Of a DNA stretch of 64,000 bases, positions 53,538 through 63,156 are shown piece after piece. A program made the position numbers and the translations under genes. The stretch is taken from NCBI RefSeq assembly GCF_006715485.1, contig NZ_VFNH01000004.1:600318-664317 (forward strand), read 5' to 3'. Origin of the DNA: Herbaspirillum sp. SJZ107. Lineage in GTDB: Bacteria; Pseudomonadota; Gammaproteobacteria; Burkholderiales; Burkholderiaceae_D. The stretch's first letter is position 1; every line of letters begins with the position of its first letter. The notes under the pieces are model-generated. The model saw only the letters and a list, made by a program, of their open reading frames with translations, did no database searches and was not told the origin of the DNA.

Positions 53538-55004
53538 ATGACGCTATATACAAGGGGCCAAGCGCTGGGCAGGGGGCGACGGGCGCTGGCCGCCGCCGCG
53601 GTGCTGCTGTGCGCTTGCGCCGACGTCAGCCAGAAGCCCTACGGCCGTCCCGACACGCCGGGCAAGGCCGCCTGGTCGAATCAGAAGGACTTGCCGGTGG
53701 CCGCCGGCGAGATGATCGCGCCGGACTGGTGGCGCCAGTTCCAGGACCCCTACCTGGACCGGCTGGTCGACCAGGCCGTGCGCGCCAACTTCGACCTCAA
53801 GGCGCTGGCCGCGCGCATCGGGGTGGCGCGCGCGGAAATCGACGAGGCGCGCGCCGGCGCCCTGCCGAGCCTGGACGCGGGCGCCGGGGCCAGCTTCGAA
53901 AAGAGCACCGGGCAGAAATTCTCGAAGCAGTTCAACCTGGCCACCCAGGTCAACTGGGACATCGACATCTGGGGCGCCACCGCCAAGGGCGTGCAGGCAC
54001 AGAGCGCCGAGTTCAAGGCGACCGAGGCCGACTGGCGCGCCGGCTACCTGACCCTGGTCTCGGACGTGTCGACGACTTACTTCCAGATCCTGCAGTTCGA
54101 CGAGCAGATCGCGCAGCAGCATCAGACGCTGGTAAAGAACCGCGCCATCCTGGCGACGCTGGAAGCGATGATGGGGCAGGGCCTGGTGCCGCAGACCCGC
54201 GTCCTGCAGCAGCGCGCCGAGATCAACCGCATGAGCAATGACCTGATCGAGCTGGGGCGGCTGCGGGCGCTGGCCGGGAATGCGCTGGCAACCCTGCTCG
54301 GCATCCCGGCCGGTGAATTCCGGGTGCCGCCCGGGACGCTGCAGGGGCGGGTGCGGCTGCCAGCCGTGCCCGAGGGATTGCCGTCGCAACTGCTCAAGCG
54401 GCGGCCGGACGTGGTCGCCGCCGAATACCGGGTGCTGGCGGCCTACGACGTGGTCGGGCAGGCCAAGCTGGCGCAGCTGCCGTCGATCAGCCTGACCGGG
54501 CGCGGCGGCACCTCCAGCCTGGCGCTGGGGGCGCTGATGAAGTCCTTCACCTTCGGCTTGCTGCCGAGCATTAACTTCCCGGTGTTCGATCCGGGCGTCA
54601 AGGCGCGCCTGAAGACCAGCGAAGCGCGCAGCGGGGTGGCCGAGCAGGAGTACCGGCGCGTGGTCATGGCGGCGTTCGAGGAAGTCGAGAACACGCTGGT
54701 CAACCTGGACGCGCACCGGCGCCAGCGGGTCGAACTGCAGCAGCAGGCGGACCAGTTGGGCGTGGTCGCGGCCCAGGTCGACGCCCAGCTGAAGGAGGGC
54801 ATGGTGTCGCAGCTGGACGTGTTCGAGGCCGAGCGCTCGCTGCTGGCGGCGCAGCTGGCGCTGCTGGCCAACCAGCAGCAGATCCTGGCCGACACCGTGA
54901 CGCTGTACAAGGCGCTGGGCGGCGGCTGGCCGGCGGCCGATGTGCGCAATGAGGTGCGCAACGATGTGCGCGATGAGCGCAGCGCCGAACGGAGCCGGCC
55001 GTGA
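53538..55004 (+). CDS. Outer-membrane channel lipoprotein (NodT/TolC family)
   Basis: A 488 aa outer-membrane factor with a lipoprotein signal (lipobox LLCAC), then the two-fold OEP repeat: NFDLKALAARIGVARAEID and LKRRPDVVAAEYRVLAAY. I chose the ATG at 53538, after GGGGGAG and one base past the previous stop; the frame opens further upstream inside that gene. It forms the outer channel of a tripartite exporter, here with the HlyD-type adaptor three genes on and probably the C39 exporter. It could also serve the RND pump at 13587-17967. Confidence 0.92.
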   Translation: MTLYTRGQALGRGRRALAAAAVLLCACADVSQKPYGRPDTPGKAAWSNQKDLPVAAGEMIAPDWWRQFQDPYLDRLVDQAVRANFDLKALAARIGVARAEIDEARAGALPSLDAGAGASFEKSTGQKFSKQFNLATQVNWDIDIWGATAKGVQAQSAEFKATEADWRAGYLTLVSDVSTTYFQILQFDEQIAQQHQTLVKNRAILATLEAMMGQGLVPQTRVLQQRAEINRMSNDLIELGRLRALAGNALATLLGIPAGEFRVPPGTLQGRVRLPAVPEGLPSQLLKRRPDVVAAEYRVLAAYDVVGQAKLAQLPSISLTGRGGTSSLALGALMKSFTFGLLPSINFPVFDPGVKARLKTSEARSGVAEQEYRRVVMAAFEEVENTLVNLDAHRRQRVELQQQADQLGVVAAQVDAQLKEGMVSQLDVFEAERSLLAAQLALLANQQQILADTVTLYKALGGGWPAADVRNEVRNDVRDERSAERSRP

Positions 55005-56503
55005 TCCCGTCGGATGCGATGCTGGCCAGCCTGCGTCCGGCTCCGGCCGGGCGGCTCCTGATCGTGCTCGAGCCGCTGTCGCACCCGGAACTGGCGCCGA
55101 TCCGCATCCATGAGACATTATTCGCCATCGGCCGCACCGAAGCGCCGTTCGACGCCTACCCGGCGGCGCTGGCGGCCGACCTGTCGCGCCGCCACGCCCG
55201 TATCTTCTGCGAAGGGGGCGCCGTCTATTTTGCGGAACTGGGCAGCAAGAACGGCAGTAGCGTGAACGGCGTACCGGTACGCCAGGCGATCGCCATGCTG
55301 CGCGACGGCGACGTGCTCGGCCTCGGCAAGACACTGCGCTACCGCGTGCACCTGGAACCGGAGGCGCTGCAGCCGCCGCCGGCCCGGCTGGCCAGCCTGA
55401 CGCTGGCGCCGGAACATCCGGAAGCGGAGCTGCAGCCGATCGTGGTCACCGAATTCCCCTTCCTGGTCAGCAAGGGCGACGACACCTTCGCACGCTACCG
55501 CGATGCCAACCCGGCCCAGGTGAACTACCTGTCGCGCCGCCACGCCCACATCTTCGTCAAGGGCGGCCGGCTGCACGTGGAAGACCTGGGCAGCACCAAC
55601 GGCACCTTCGTCAACGGCACCCGTCTCGACGAACACGCGGTGGCGCTGCACGACGGCGACGTCCTCGCCTTTGGCGGACGCCACTTCGTCTACCGCGTCG
55701 GCATGCAGTGGGACGCCGCCGCGCAGGACCCGACGCTGACGCGCATCGGCGTGCAGGCCGCCGGCCGCACGCCTGGCGCGGAAGCCGACCGCACCACCTT
55801 CGTCGCGACCGCCGACTCCTTCCTCGATATCTTCTGCGTCGAGCCGCCTGCCGTGCCCGAAGGGGCGCCGGCGCCGGCGTCGGCGCCCGTGGACGACGCG
55901 CCGGCGCGCGCACGCGGGTGGCTGCGGCGGCTGCGCCGCCACCACTGGGCCATCGCCGCTGCGGTAGTGGTGGCCGTGCTGGCGGGCGCGCTGCTGCGCA
56001 TCGGCAGTCCCGAGCGCCGCGTGGAAGACCTGCTGGCCGACGGCGCCTATGCGCAGGCGGCAACGGTGGCCGCCGAAGCGCTGGCGCATGACCCGGACAA
56101 CGGCCGGCTGCAGGCGATGGGCAGCGAAGCGCTGCTCAAGGCACGCCTGCCGGCCTGGATGGCGCAACTGAAGGCCGGCCGGTTCGGGCCGGCGGCCGCC
56201 ACCGTCGGCGCGATGCGGCGCCAGGCCGGCCGCAATCCGGAACTGGCGCCACTGCTCGACGAACTCGACTGGATAGTGGCCCTGCAAAGCTTCGTGGCAG
56301 TACGCGGGGGCGCCCAGGCGCCGGTGCGCGACGCGGCCGACGCTGCCCGCATCCGCCAGTTCCTGCAGCAGTGGGAAGCGCGCAACGAAGCCTACCAGCG
56401 CGGCTTCGTCACCATGGCGGCCCATGTGCCGGCCTTCCGCGACACCTATGCCGATGCGCTCAGCAACGTGCGCGGGCTGGCGCTGGCGGGGAGCGCAGCG
56501 TGA
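55001..56503 (+). CDS. Double-FHA membrane protein
   Basis: A 500 aa protein starting from GTG at 55001, which overlaps the previous stop (GTGA). FHA 1 (about 25-115): AIGRTEAP, LSRRHARI, SKNGSSVNG. FHA 2 (about 145-230): LSRRHAHI, STNGTFVNG. After a linker comes one membrane helix (about 325-340, HHWAIAAAVVVAVLAG) and a periplasmic helical domain with TPR-like character. It can carry phospho signals from the kinase at 47450 across the membrane. Its place between the outer channel and adaptor genes suggests it contacts the export complex directly. Confidence 0.92.
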   Translation: MIPSDAMLASLRPAPAGRLLIVLEPLSHPELAPIRIHETLFAIGRTEAPFDAYPAALAADLSRRHARIFCEGGAVYFAELGSKNGSSVNGVPVRQAIAMLRDGDVLGLGKTLRYRVHLEPEALQPPPARLASLTLAPEHPEAELQPIVVTEFPFLVSKGDDTFARYRDANPAQVNYLSRRHAHIFVKGGRLHVEDLGSTNGTFVNGTRLDEHAVALHDGDVLAFGGRHFVYRVGMQWDAAAQDPTLTRIGVQAAGRTPGAEADRTTFVATADSFLDIFCVEPPAVPEGAPAPASAPVDDAPARARGWLRRLRRHHWAIAAAVVVAVLAGALLRIGSPERRVEDLLADGAYAQAATVAAEALAHDPDNGRLQAMGSEALLKARLPAWMAQLKAGRFGPAAATVGAMRRQAGRNPELAPLLDELDWIVALQSFVAVRGGAQAPVRDAADAARIRQFLQQWEARNEAYQRGFVTMAAHVPAFRDTYADALSNVRGLALAGSAA

Positions 56504-57870
56504 AGCGCGATACCCTGACACCGCTGACCGAGGCGCTCGAGGACCACAGCGCCGAAGGCATCTCGATCCTTACCGCGGAACCCTGGCGCTTCACCCGGGC
56601 GCTGGTCTACAGCATGGTCGGACTGGTCGCGGCGGGCCTGGTCTGGTCCTTCTTCGGCCACGCCGACGTGCTGGTGACGGCGGGCGGCACCTTGGTGCCG
56701 GCCTCCGAAGTGCGCCGCCTGTATGCGCCGATCGACGGCGAGTTGAGTAATATTTACATCGCCGAGGGCCAGCCGGTGAAGGCCGGTGACGTGGTGGCGC
56801 GTATTTATGCGCGCGGCGCCATCGAGGCGGCCCGCAACGCGCTCGAAGCCAGGCTCAAGCTGGAGGATGCGGAACGCCAGTGGAAGGAATTCCCGCAGCA
56901 GAAGGCGCTGCTGGAACGGCGCGCCAGCGCACTGCGCGAAGCGACCGAGGTCGAACAGCGCCAGCACCAGCGCCGGCTGGCCGAGGGCACCAGCCGCCTG
57001 TCCCAGGGCCAGCAGGCGCAGCAGCAGGAAGCGCGTACCGGCGTCGAGGATGCGCGGCGCGCGCGCGACGCCGCCCAGGTCGAAGCCGACAAATACGCGC
57101 GCCTGTTCGCCTTGCCCGGCGGCGGCGGGGTCTCGCAGCTGCAGGTCGACGCCAAGAAGAACGCGCTGCTGGCCGCCGACAATGCGCTGCGGGTGGCCCA
57201 GGCGCGCCTGGCCGAGCTGGCGGCGCGCCAGGGCCAGGAATCGATCCAGGCCCGGTCGGAACTGGAAACCAGCGGCCAGCAGCTGGCCACGCTGCGCCTG
57301 CAATCCGAGGCGGCCGACCGCGACGTCGCCAACGCCGAGGACAAGCTGCGCCTGCAGGTGCAGACCGCGCGCCTGGTGGCCGATGCCGCCGCCCGCATCC
57401 GCTTCGAGAACATCGACAAGGAGAACTTCCTGCGCATCGTGGCCCCGGTCGACGGCGTCATTACCGAAGTGACCTCGACCCAGCCCGGCGACAAGATCCA
57501 GGCCAATGCGCCGCTGGGCGGGATCGCACCGCGCAACGCCAGGCCGATCCTGAAAATCGACATTCCGGAGAACGACCGCGGCTTCCTGCGCGAGGGCTTG
57601 CCGGTGCAGATGAAGTTCAACGCCTTTCCCTACCAGCGCTACGGCATCATGCGCGGCACGCTGCAAACCATCTCGCCGGCTACCAAGCCATCGGCTGCTG
57701 GCCGCCAGCCGGTGTACGAAGGGCGGGTCACGCTGGAGCGGCTCGAATACAAGGTGGGCGAGACCAGCTACCCGCTGCGCTACGGGATGACGGCGGTGGC
57801 CGAGATCGTGGTGCGCGAGCGTCGCCTGATCGACCTGGCGCTGGACCCGTTCCGGAATATCGGTGGCTGA
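56500..57870 (+). CDS. HlyD-family membrane fusion protein
   Basis: A 456 aa adaptor starting from GTG at 56500, overlapping the previous stop by four bases. A membrane helix (ALVYSMVGLVAAGLVWSFFG) is followed by a lipoyl half (LYAPIDGELSNIYIAEGQPV), a long coiled-coil hairpin (about 120-320, rich in Gln/Arg/Glu) and the second lipoyl half (VAPVDGVITEVTSTQPGDKI). This is the adaptor of type I exporters with C39 ABC proteins. It is the last gene of the tightly overlapping operon; the cognate ABC exporter is probably the protein at 39480. Confidence 0.94.
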   Translation: MKRDTLTPLTEALEDHSAEGISILTAEPWRFTRALVYSMVGLVAAGLVWSFFGHADVLVTAGGTLVPASEVRRLYAPIDGELSNIYIAEGQPVKAGDVVARIYARGAIEAARNALEARLKLEDAERQWKEFPQQKALLERRASALREATEVEQRQHQRRLAEGTSRLSQGQQAQQQEARTGVEDARRARDAAQVEADKYARLFALPGGGGVSQLQVDAKKNALLAADNALRVAQARLAELAARQGQESIQARSELETSGQQLATLRLQSEAADRDVANAEDKLRLQVQTARLVADAAARIRFENIDKENFLRIVAPVDGVITEVTSTQPGDKIQANAPLGGIAPRNARPILKIDIPENDRGFLREGLPVQMKFNAFPYQRYGIMRGTLQTISPATKPSAAGRQPVYEGRVTLERLEYKVGETSYPLRYGMTAVAEIVVRERRLIDLALDPFRNIGG

Positions 57871-57924
57871 AAGAATCCGCCAAACGCTGTAAGATGCCGG
57901 CCTTTGGCATTCCTGGGACGCAAC

Positions 57925-58398
57925 GTGAACGACTCGACTTATACCCCGGTCCTCTTTCAACTGCACGGGCGTATCGGACGGGTACGCTACCTGGCCTACA
58001 GCTTCGCGTTCGGCATGCTGGTGCTGCTGGCCACCTTGCTGCTGGCCAGCCTGGCCGGCGACACGGCCGCCACCTGGCTCTCGGCCGCCGCCTCGGCGGC
58101 AATCGGCGTCATCGTCGGCGGGCGCCGGCTGCACGATCTTGGCCGCAGCCGCTGGATCGCGCTCGGGCTGCTGGTCCCGGTCGTCAATCTCGCGATCGGC
58201 CTGTGGCTGCTGCTCGCGCCGGGCAATCCGGCTGAAAACCGCTTCGGGCCGGCGCCGGGACCGAACACGCGCGGCGTGACCGCGCTGGCCTGGGCGGTGC
58301 CGGTGGTGTTCGTGGCCGGCGTACTGGCCGCTGTCGCGCTGGCGCCGCACAAGTCGAATGCCCAGCGCGCGCATGACGAAATGGAACAGGCCATCTGA
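57925..58398 (+). CDS. DUF805 membrane protein
   Basis: A 157 aa protein with four predicted helices and the DUF805 pattern (FQLHGRIGRVRYLAYSF, GGRRLHDLGRSRWIALGLL, LLLAPGNPAENRFGPAP). I start at the GTG at 57925 rather than the TTG at 57904. It is the next gene after the HlyD adaptor, 54 bases away, so co-transcription is possible but a functional link is unclear. Family function is unknown. Confidence 0.85.
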   Translation: MNDSTYTPVLFQLHGRIGRVRYLAYSFAFGMLVLLATLLLASLAGDTAATWLSAAASAAIGVIVGGRRLHDLGRSRWIALGLLVPVVNLAIGLWLLLAPGNPAENRFGPAPGPNTRGVTALAWAVPVVFVAGVLAAVALAPHKSNAQRAHDEMEQAI

Positions 58399-58508
58399 CG
58401 CGCTGTCCTTACAAGCTTATGCGAAGCTGAAATCGTCCGCGCCTTCCTGGCAGCATGCTCTACAATAGGCCAAGCCGCGTCGGCGATGCATCAGGAATAC
58501 GGATCACA

Positions 58509-59339
58509 ATGCTTCACCTGCAGAATACATGGCGCCGCAGGGTGTCCACGATGGCCGCGCTGGCCGTGCCCGCGCTGGCCTCGGCCGGCGGCGCGCCCAG
58601 CGTCTATATGGAAGAGCTGACCTCGCCCGAACTGCAGGCCCGCATCGATGCCGGCGCCACCACGGTGCTGGTGCCGATCGGCGGCACCGAACAGAGCGGC
58701 CCCCACATCGTCCTCGGCAAGCACAACGTGCGTGCGCACATCCTGGCCGGCCGTATCGCCCAGCGCCTCGGCAACGCGACCGTGGCGCCGGTGATCGCCT
58801 ATGTCCCCGAAGGCTCGATCGCGCCGCCGGCGGGGCACATGCGCTTCGCCGGCACCCTCTCGATTCCGGAAGCCGCCTTCGAATCCATTCTCGAATCCAC
58901 CGCGCGCAGCCTGTGCCAGCACGGCGTGCGCGACGTGTTCTTCCTGGGCGACCATGGCGGCTACCAGAAAAGCGAAGAAAAGGCAGCCGCGCGGGTGAGC
59001 GCGAAAGGCAGTTGCCGCGCCCACGCCTTGCCCGATTATTACCAGGCCACCCAGGCCGGCTACGTGGCCGACCTGAAGCGCCGCGGCCACGGCGATGCCG
59101 AAATCGGCCTGCATGCCGGCCTGGCCGACACCAGCCTGTCGCTGGCGCTGGATCCGGCCGGCGTGCGCAGCGGATTGCTGGCCGCCGGTGCCAAGGCGGG
59201 GCCGAATGGCGGCGTGCGTGGCGACCCGTCCCGCGCGTCGGCCGAACTGGGCCAGCTCGGCGTGGCCCGCATCGTCGACGCGTCGGTGGCCGCCATCCGG
59301 GCCGCGACCGGCACCAAGAATCCATCCAAACAACCGTAG
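58509..59339 (+). CDS. Secreted creatininase-family protein
   Basis: A 276 aa protein with a signal peptide (cleavage near ALASAGG) and the creatininase fold: PIGGTEQSGPHIVLGKHN, FFLGDHGGYQ and HAGLADTSLSLALDP. The usual metal-ligand Asp after GPHxPL is replaced here by His/Asn, so metal binding may differ. Family members hydrolyse cyclic or peptide amides. Translation may start at 58509 or at an ATG at 58551. It is 11 bases upstream of the beta-propeller gene. A -10-like TACAAT lies at 58461-58466. Confidence 0.85.
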   Translation: MLHLQNTWRRRVSTMAALAVPALASAGGAPSVYMEELTSPELQARIDAGATTVLVPIGGTEQSGPHIVLGKHNVRAHILAGRIAQRLGNATVAPVIAYVPEGSIAPPAGHMRFAGTLSIPEAAFESILESTARSLCQHGVRDVFFLGDHGGYQKSEEKAAARVSAKGSCRAHALPDYYQATQAGYVADLKRRGHGDAEIGLHAGLADTSLSLALDPAGVRSGLLAAGAKAGPNGGVRGDPSRASAELGQLGVARIVDASVAAIRAATGTKNPSKQP

Positions 59340-59350
59340 AGAAGTCCATC

Positions 59351-60625
59351 GTGCCCTTCAAGAGATCTGCCACTGCCTGCCTGGCCCTGACCATCCTGGC
59401 CGGCGGTGCCTTCGTCGCCACGCACGTCATTGGCGCGCCCAATCCGCAAGCGACGCCCCAGGCGACACCCCAGCCGGCACGCATCGTGACCGTGCCCGGC
59501 ATGGCGCCCGTGGTCGACGCCCGCAACGTGTACAGCGAAATCGGACCGTCGCACCTGAGCCCCGCGGTGCGCGGCGACCTGCAGCGCATCTACGTGCCGA
59601 ACCTGCGCAGCAACGACGTCAGCGTGATCGATCCGGCCACCATGAAGGTGGTCGACCGCTTCAAGGTCGGCACCAGTCCGCAGCACGTGATCCCGTCCTG
59701 GGACCTGCGCACGCTGTGGGTGGCCAATAATGCCGAACGCCGGAACACCGGCAGCCTGACCCCGATCGACCCGCGCACCGGCAAGCCGGGGGCGTCGGTG
59801 CCGGTCGACGATCCCTACAATATGTACTTCACGCCGGACGGCAAGTCGGCGATCGTGGTGGCCGAAGCGCGCCACCGCCTCGACTTCCGCGATCCGCACA
59901 CGATGGCGATGCAGTACGCGATCGACGTCCCGCAGTGCGGCGGCATCAACCACGCCGAATTCTCGATCGACGGCCGCTACGCGCTGTTCACCTGCGAGTT
60001 CGACGGCAGCCTGGCCAAGATCGACATGGTGTCGCACAAGGTGGCCGGCTACCTGAAGCTGTCGATGCCGGCCACGCGCGTGCGCGAAGGCGCCGATCCG
60101 CGCATCCCGGGCGCCGACGAGGTCTGCAGCTCGCGCAAGGGCATGCCGCAGGACGTGCGCATCTCGCCGGACGGCAAGCGCTACTACGTGGCCGACATGG
60201 AGGCCGACGGCGTGCACGTGGTCGACGGCGACAACCTGAAGCAGATCGGCTTCATCCCGGCCGGCCTCGGTACCCACGGCCTGTACCCGAGCCGCGACGG
60301 CAAGCTGCTGTACATCGCCAACCGCGGCACCCACCGCATCCACGGCAAGCGCCACGGCGCCGGCAGCGTGGCGGTGCTGGACTTCGCCAGCGGCAAGATC
60401 GTCGCGCGCTGGACGGTTCCGGGCGGCGGCAGCCCTGACATGGGCAACGTCAGCGTCGACGGCAAGTGGCTGTGGCTGTCGGGCCGCTTCGACGATGTCG
60501 CCTACCGCTTCGACACCCAGAGCGGGGCCGTCACCCAGGTCAAGGTCGGCGGCGAGCCGCACGGCCTGACGGTGTGGCCGCAGCCGGGCCGTTACTCGCT
60601 GGGACATACCGGCAACCTGCGCTGA
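59351..60625 (+). CDS. Secreted YVTN-type beta-propeller protein
   Basis: A 424 aa protein starting from GTG at 59351 with a signal peptide (LALTILAGGAFVATHVIGAP). Repeats of the YVTN/YncE type follow (IYVPNLRSNDVSVIDPATMK, VWVANNAE-like LWVANNAERRN, YYVADMEADGVHVVDGDN, LYIANRGT), which form a seven-bladed propeller. It is 11 bases after the creatininase-like gene and probably in one operon. The ligand or partner is unknown; such propellers often work beside secreted oxidoreductases or quinoproteins. Confidence 0.88.
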   Translation: MPFKRSATACLALTILAGGAFVATHVIGAPNPQATPQATPQPARIVTVPGMAPVVDARNVYSEIGPSHLSPAVRGDLQRIYVPNLRSNDVSVIDPATMKVVDRFKVGTSPQHVIPSWDLRTLWVANNAERRNTGSLTPIDPRTGKPGASVPVDDPYNMYFTPDGKSAIVVAEARHRLDFRDPHTMAMQYAIDVPQCGGINHAEFSIDGRYALFTCEFDGSLAKIDMVSHKVAGYLKLSMPATRVREGADPRIPGADEVCSSRKGMPQDVRISPDGKRYYVADMEADGVHVVDGDNLKQIGFIPAGLGTHGLYPSRDGKLLYIANRGTHRIHGKRHGAGSVAVLDFASGKIVARWTVPGGGSPDMGNVSVDGKWLWLSGRFDDVAYRFDTQSGAVTQVKVGGEPHGLTVWPQPGRYSLGHTGNLR

Positions 60626-60704
60626 TGCCGGGTTGCCGGTGGCGTGCCGTGCGCGGGCAGGGCACGCCAGCGGATAAGCTCTCTTCTTATTTGAAGGAGC
60701 ATGC

Positions 60705-61445
60705 ATGGAATCGAATATCGCAGGAAAAGTCGTCGTCGTCACCGGTGCCAGCAGCGGCATCGGCGAACTGACGGCGCGCCACCTGGCCGGTCTTGGGGCC
60801 CGCGTGGTGCTCGGCGCGCGGCGCCGGGACAGGCTGGATGCCATCGCGGCCGAGATCCGTGCCGGCGGCGGCAAGGCCGAGGTGGCGGCGGTCGACGTCG
60901 CCCGGCGCGAGCAGGTCGATGCGCTGGTGGCGACGGCCGTCAACGCGTTCGGACGGGTGGACGTGATGGTCAACAATGCCGGCCTGATGCCGCTGTCGCG
61001 CCTGGACCAGGCCCGGGTCGAGGACTGGGAGCGCATGATCGACATTAACCTGAAGGGCGTCCTGTACGGCATCGCCGCGGTGCTGCCGGTGATGCAGCGC
61101 CAGAACGGCGGCCATATCATCAACATCGCGTCGACCGCCGGGCTGCGCGTGCGTCCCAACATGGCCGTGTACTCGGCCACCAAGTTCGCGGTGCGCGCCA
61201 TCTCGGAAGGCTTGCGCCAGGAGGGCACGGCCTACAACATCCGCAGCACGATCATTTCGCCGGGACCGACCGATACCGACCTGCCGTCGAGCGTGACCGA
61301 TCCGGAGATGGCGAAATCGGTGCGGGAACAGCACAAGATCGCCATGCCGACGCTGTCGGTGGCCAAGGCGATTGCCTTCGCCATCGGCCAGCCGGACGAA
61401 GTCGACGTCAACGAGATCGTGTTGCGGCCGACCGCGCTGTCGTGA
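60705..61445 (+). CDS. Short-chain dehydrogenase/reductase
   Basis: A 246 aa classical SDR. The cofactor motif is VTGASSGIG (TGxxxGxG), followed by NNAG, the catalytic Ser in NIASTAGL and the Tyr-Lys pair in YSATKFAV. RRRD after the second strand suggests NADP preference. A GGAG site precedes the ATG at 60705. The substrate is not predictable. It is 79 bases downstream of the propeller gene. Confidence 0.93.
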   Translation: MESNIAGKVVVVTGASSGIGELTARHLAGLGARVVLGARRRDRLDAIAAEIRAGGGKAEVAAVDVARREQVDALVATAVNAFGRVDVMVNNAGLMPLSRLDQARVEDWERMIDINLKGVLYGIAAVLPVMQRQNGGHIINIASTAGLRVRPNMAVYSATKFAVRAISEGLRQEGTAYNIRSTIISPGPTDTDLPSSVTDPEMAKSVREQHKIAMPTLSVAKAIAFAIGQPDEVDVNEIVLRPTALS

Positions 61446-61502
61446 CGCCGGCTTCTCATCGGCCGCTGGATGAGCGGGTGCGGCCGATGTAGACTTCTCG
61501 GC

Positions 61503-62384
61503 ATGACGCCCAGCCCAAGCATCCTTCTCACTTTCGGTTTCCTGGCCCTGACGGTCGTGCTGCTGTGGGTGCCGGCCCCGCCCATCCGTGGACGGCGTGA
61601 CTGGGCGTGGTGCGCCGGGCTGGCACTGGCCTGCGTTGCCGGTCTTGCCGGCGGACTGCTGGACTGGCGCGCGCCCATGTGGATACTGGCCTATGCGGCG
61701 CTGGCCTTCGGCGCACGCGGGGCCGCCCGCGCGTGGGTGCGCGTGCCGCTGCTGGTGCTGACCGGCCTTGCCGCCTTCCTGTTTGCCCTGCACCGGTTTC
61801 CCGGCTTTTACAATCCGGTGCTGGCCGAGGGCATCCGCTTCTCCGCCGACACGCCGCCGTTTTCCCTGCGCGCGAATGCCGACACCGCGGTGGCCGGGAT
61901 CGTGCTGATGGGCGTGTTCTGCGAGCGCATTTCCAGCCTTGCGGACTGGCGGGCGATGCTGCGACGGGTGTGGCCGGTGGTGGTGTCCGTGCTGGCCGTC
62001 GTGCTGGGGCTGGGCTGGGCGCTGGGCTACGTGCGCCCCGACTGGAAGTGGACGCCATATTCGGCCTGGTTCCTGGCGTCCAACCTGCTGTTCACCTGCG
62101 TCACCGAAGAGGCCTTTTTCCGCGGCTTCATGCTCGAGCGGCTGGCGCGCGGCATGGCGCGGCGGCGCGGCGGGGTGCTCGTGGCCACGCTGCTGTCGTC
62201 GCTGCTGTTCGGGCTTGCCCATGCCCGCGGCGGCATGGTGCTGGTGGCGCTGGCGACCCTCGCCGGCGTCCACTATGCCGCCGCCTACCTGTGGTCGCGG
62301 AGGATCGAGGGCGCCATCCTGACGCACTTTGCCCTCAATGCCGTGCACTTCGTCTCGTTCAGCTATCCGAACCTGGCGCCCTGA
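61503..62384 (+). CDS. CPBP-family intramembrane protease-like protein
   Basis: A 293 aa membrane protein with about eight helices. The C-terminal CPBP (abi) motifs are CVTEEAFFRGF (Glu-Glu pair), LLFGLAH and THFALNAVHF. Members are membrane metalloproteases or prenyl-protein proteases, some linked to bacteriocin self-immunity. I start at the ATG at 61503 (MTPSPSILLTFGFLAL). It converges with the SDR at 62399. Confidence 0.87.
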   Translation: MTPSPSILLTFGFLALTVVLLWVPAPPIRGRRDWAWCAGLALACVAGLAGGLLDWRAPMWILAYAALAFGARGAARAWVRVPLLVLTGLAAFLFALHRFPGFYNPVLAEGIRFSADTPPFSLRANADTAVAGIVLMGVFCERISSLADWRAMLRRVWPVVVSVLAVVLGLGWALGYVRPDWKWTPYSAWFLASNLLFTCVTEEAFFRGFMLERLARGMARRRGGVLVATLLSSLLFGLAHARGGMVLVALATLAGVHYAAAYLWSRRIEGAILTHFALNAVHFVSFSYPNLAP

Positions 62385-62398
62385 CGCCAGCCGGCCGC

Positions 62399-63127
62399 TC
62401 AGGCGATCATGCCGCCATCGATCACCAGTTCCGCACCTGCCACATAGCGGCTGTCGTCGCTGGCCAGGAACAGTGCCGCATCCGCGACTTCTTCCGGCCG
62501 GCCGAGGCGCTTGAAGGGGATGCGGCTGCTCAGCGCCTCGCGCACCTCGTCGCTGGCCTTGTCGAACATCGGCGTATCGATCGGACCCGGGCTGATGGTG
62601 TTGACACGGATGCCGCGCGGCGCCAGTTCGTGGGTCCAGGTGCGCGCGTAGGAGCGTACCGCCGCCTTGGTTGCCGAATAGGTGCCGTAGCCCGGGTTGG
62701 CGATCTGGCCCGCAATCGAACCCAGCAGCACGATGGCGCCGCCCTCGGTCATCCGGCGCACCGCGCGCTGGACCGTGAATACCATGCCGCGCACGTTCAC
62801 GCCGAATGCGGCGTCCAGGTGCTCGGGCGTGGTCTCGTCCAGGGTCGAGACGTCCGACACGCCGGAGGAGGTGACGAGGATGTCGAGCTTTTTGCCGGTC
62901 GCATCGATCGTGTGGAACAGGCGGTCGAGGTCTTCCATGCGGCTGACGTCGCCCTGGATCGCCGTGGCCTGCGCACCGATCGATGCGGCCGCGGCGTCGA
63001 GCTGCGCCTGGCGCCGGCCGGTGATGAACACGTGCGCACCTTCGGCCACAAAACGATGGGCGATGGCCAGGCCGATACCGCTGTTGCCGCCGGTGACGAG
63101 CGCTGTTTTTCCTTCGAGTTTCAACAT
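62399..63127 (-). CDS. Short-chain dehydrogenase/reductase under HxlR control
   Basis: A 242 aa SDR with VTGGNSGIGLAIA, SSGVSD in place of NNAG, catalytic LGSIAG Ser and YSATKAAV Tyr-Lys; the C-terminus ends with SRYVAGAELVIDGGMIA. The ATG at 63127 follows GGAGG; an upstream in-frame ATG at 63184 lies in the promoter. Divergent from hxlR-type gene 63227, with palindromic operator between. This SDR/HxlR pairing is a common detoxification layout in proteobacteria, often responding to electrophiles. Confidence 0.93.
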   Translation of the reverse strand: MLKLEGKTALVTGGNSGIGLAIAHRFVAEGAHVFITGRRQAQLDAAAASIGAQATAIQGDVSRMEDLDRLFHTIDATGKKLDILVTSSGVSDVSTLDETTPEHLDAAFGVNVRGMVFTVQRAVRRMTEGGAIVLLGSIAGQIANPGYGTYSATKAAVRSYARTWTHELAPRGIRVNTISPGPIDTPMFDKASDEVREALSSRIPFKRLGRPEEVADAALFLASDDSRYVAGAELVIDGGMIA

Positions 63128-63156
63128 GGGAAGCCTCCTGAATGGTTGGGTAATCA

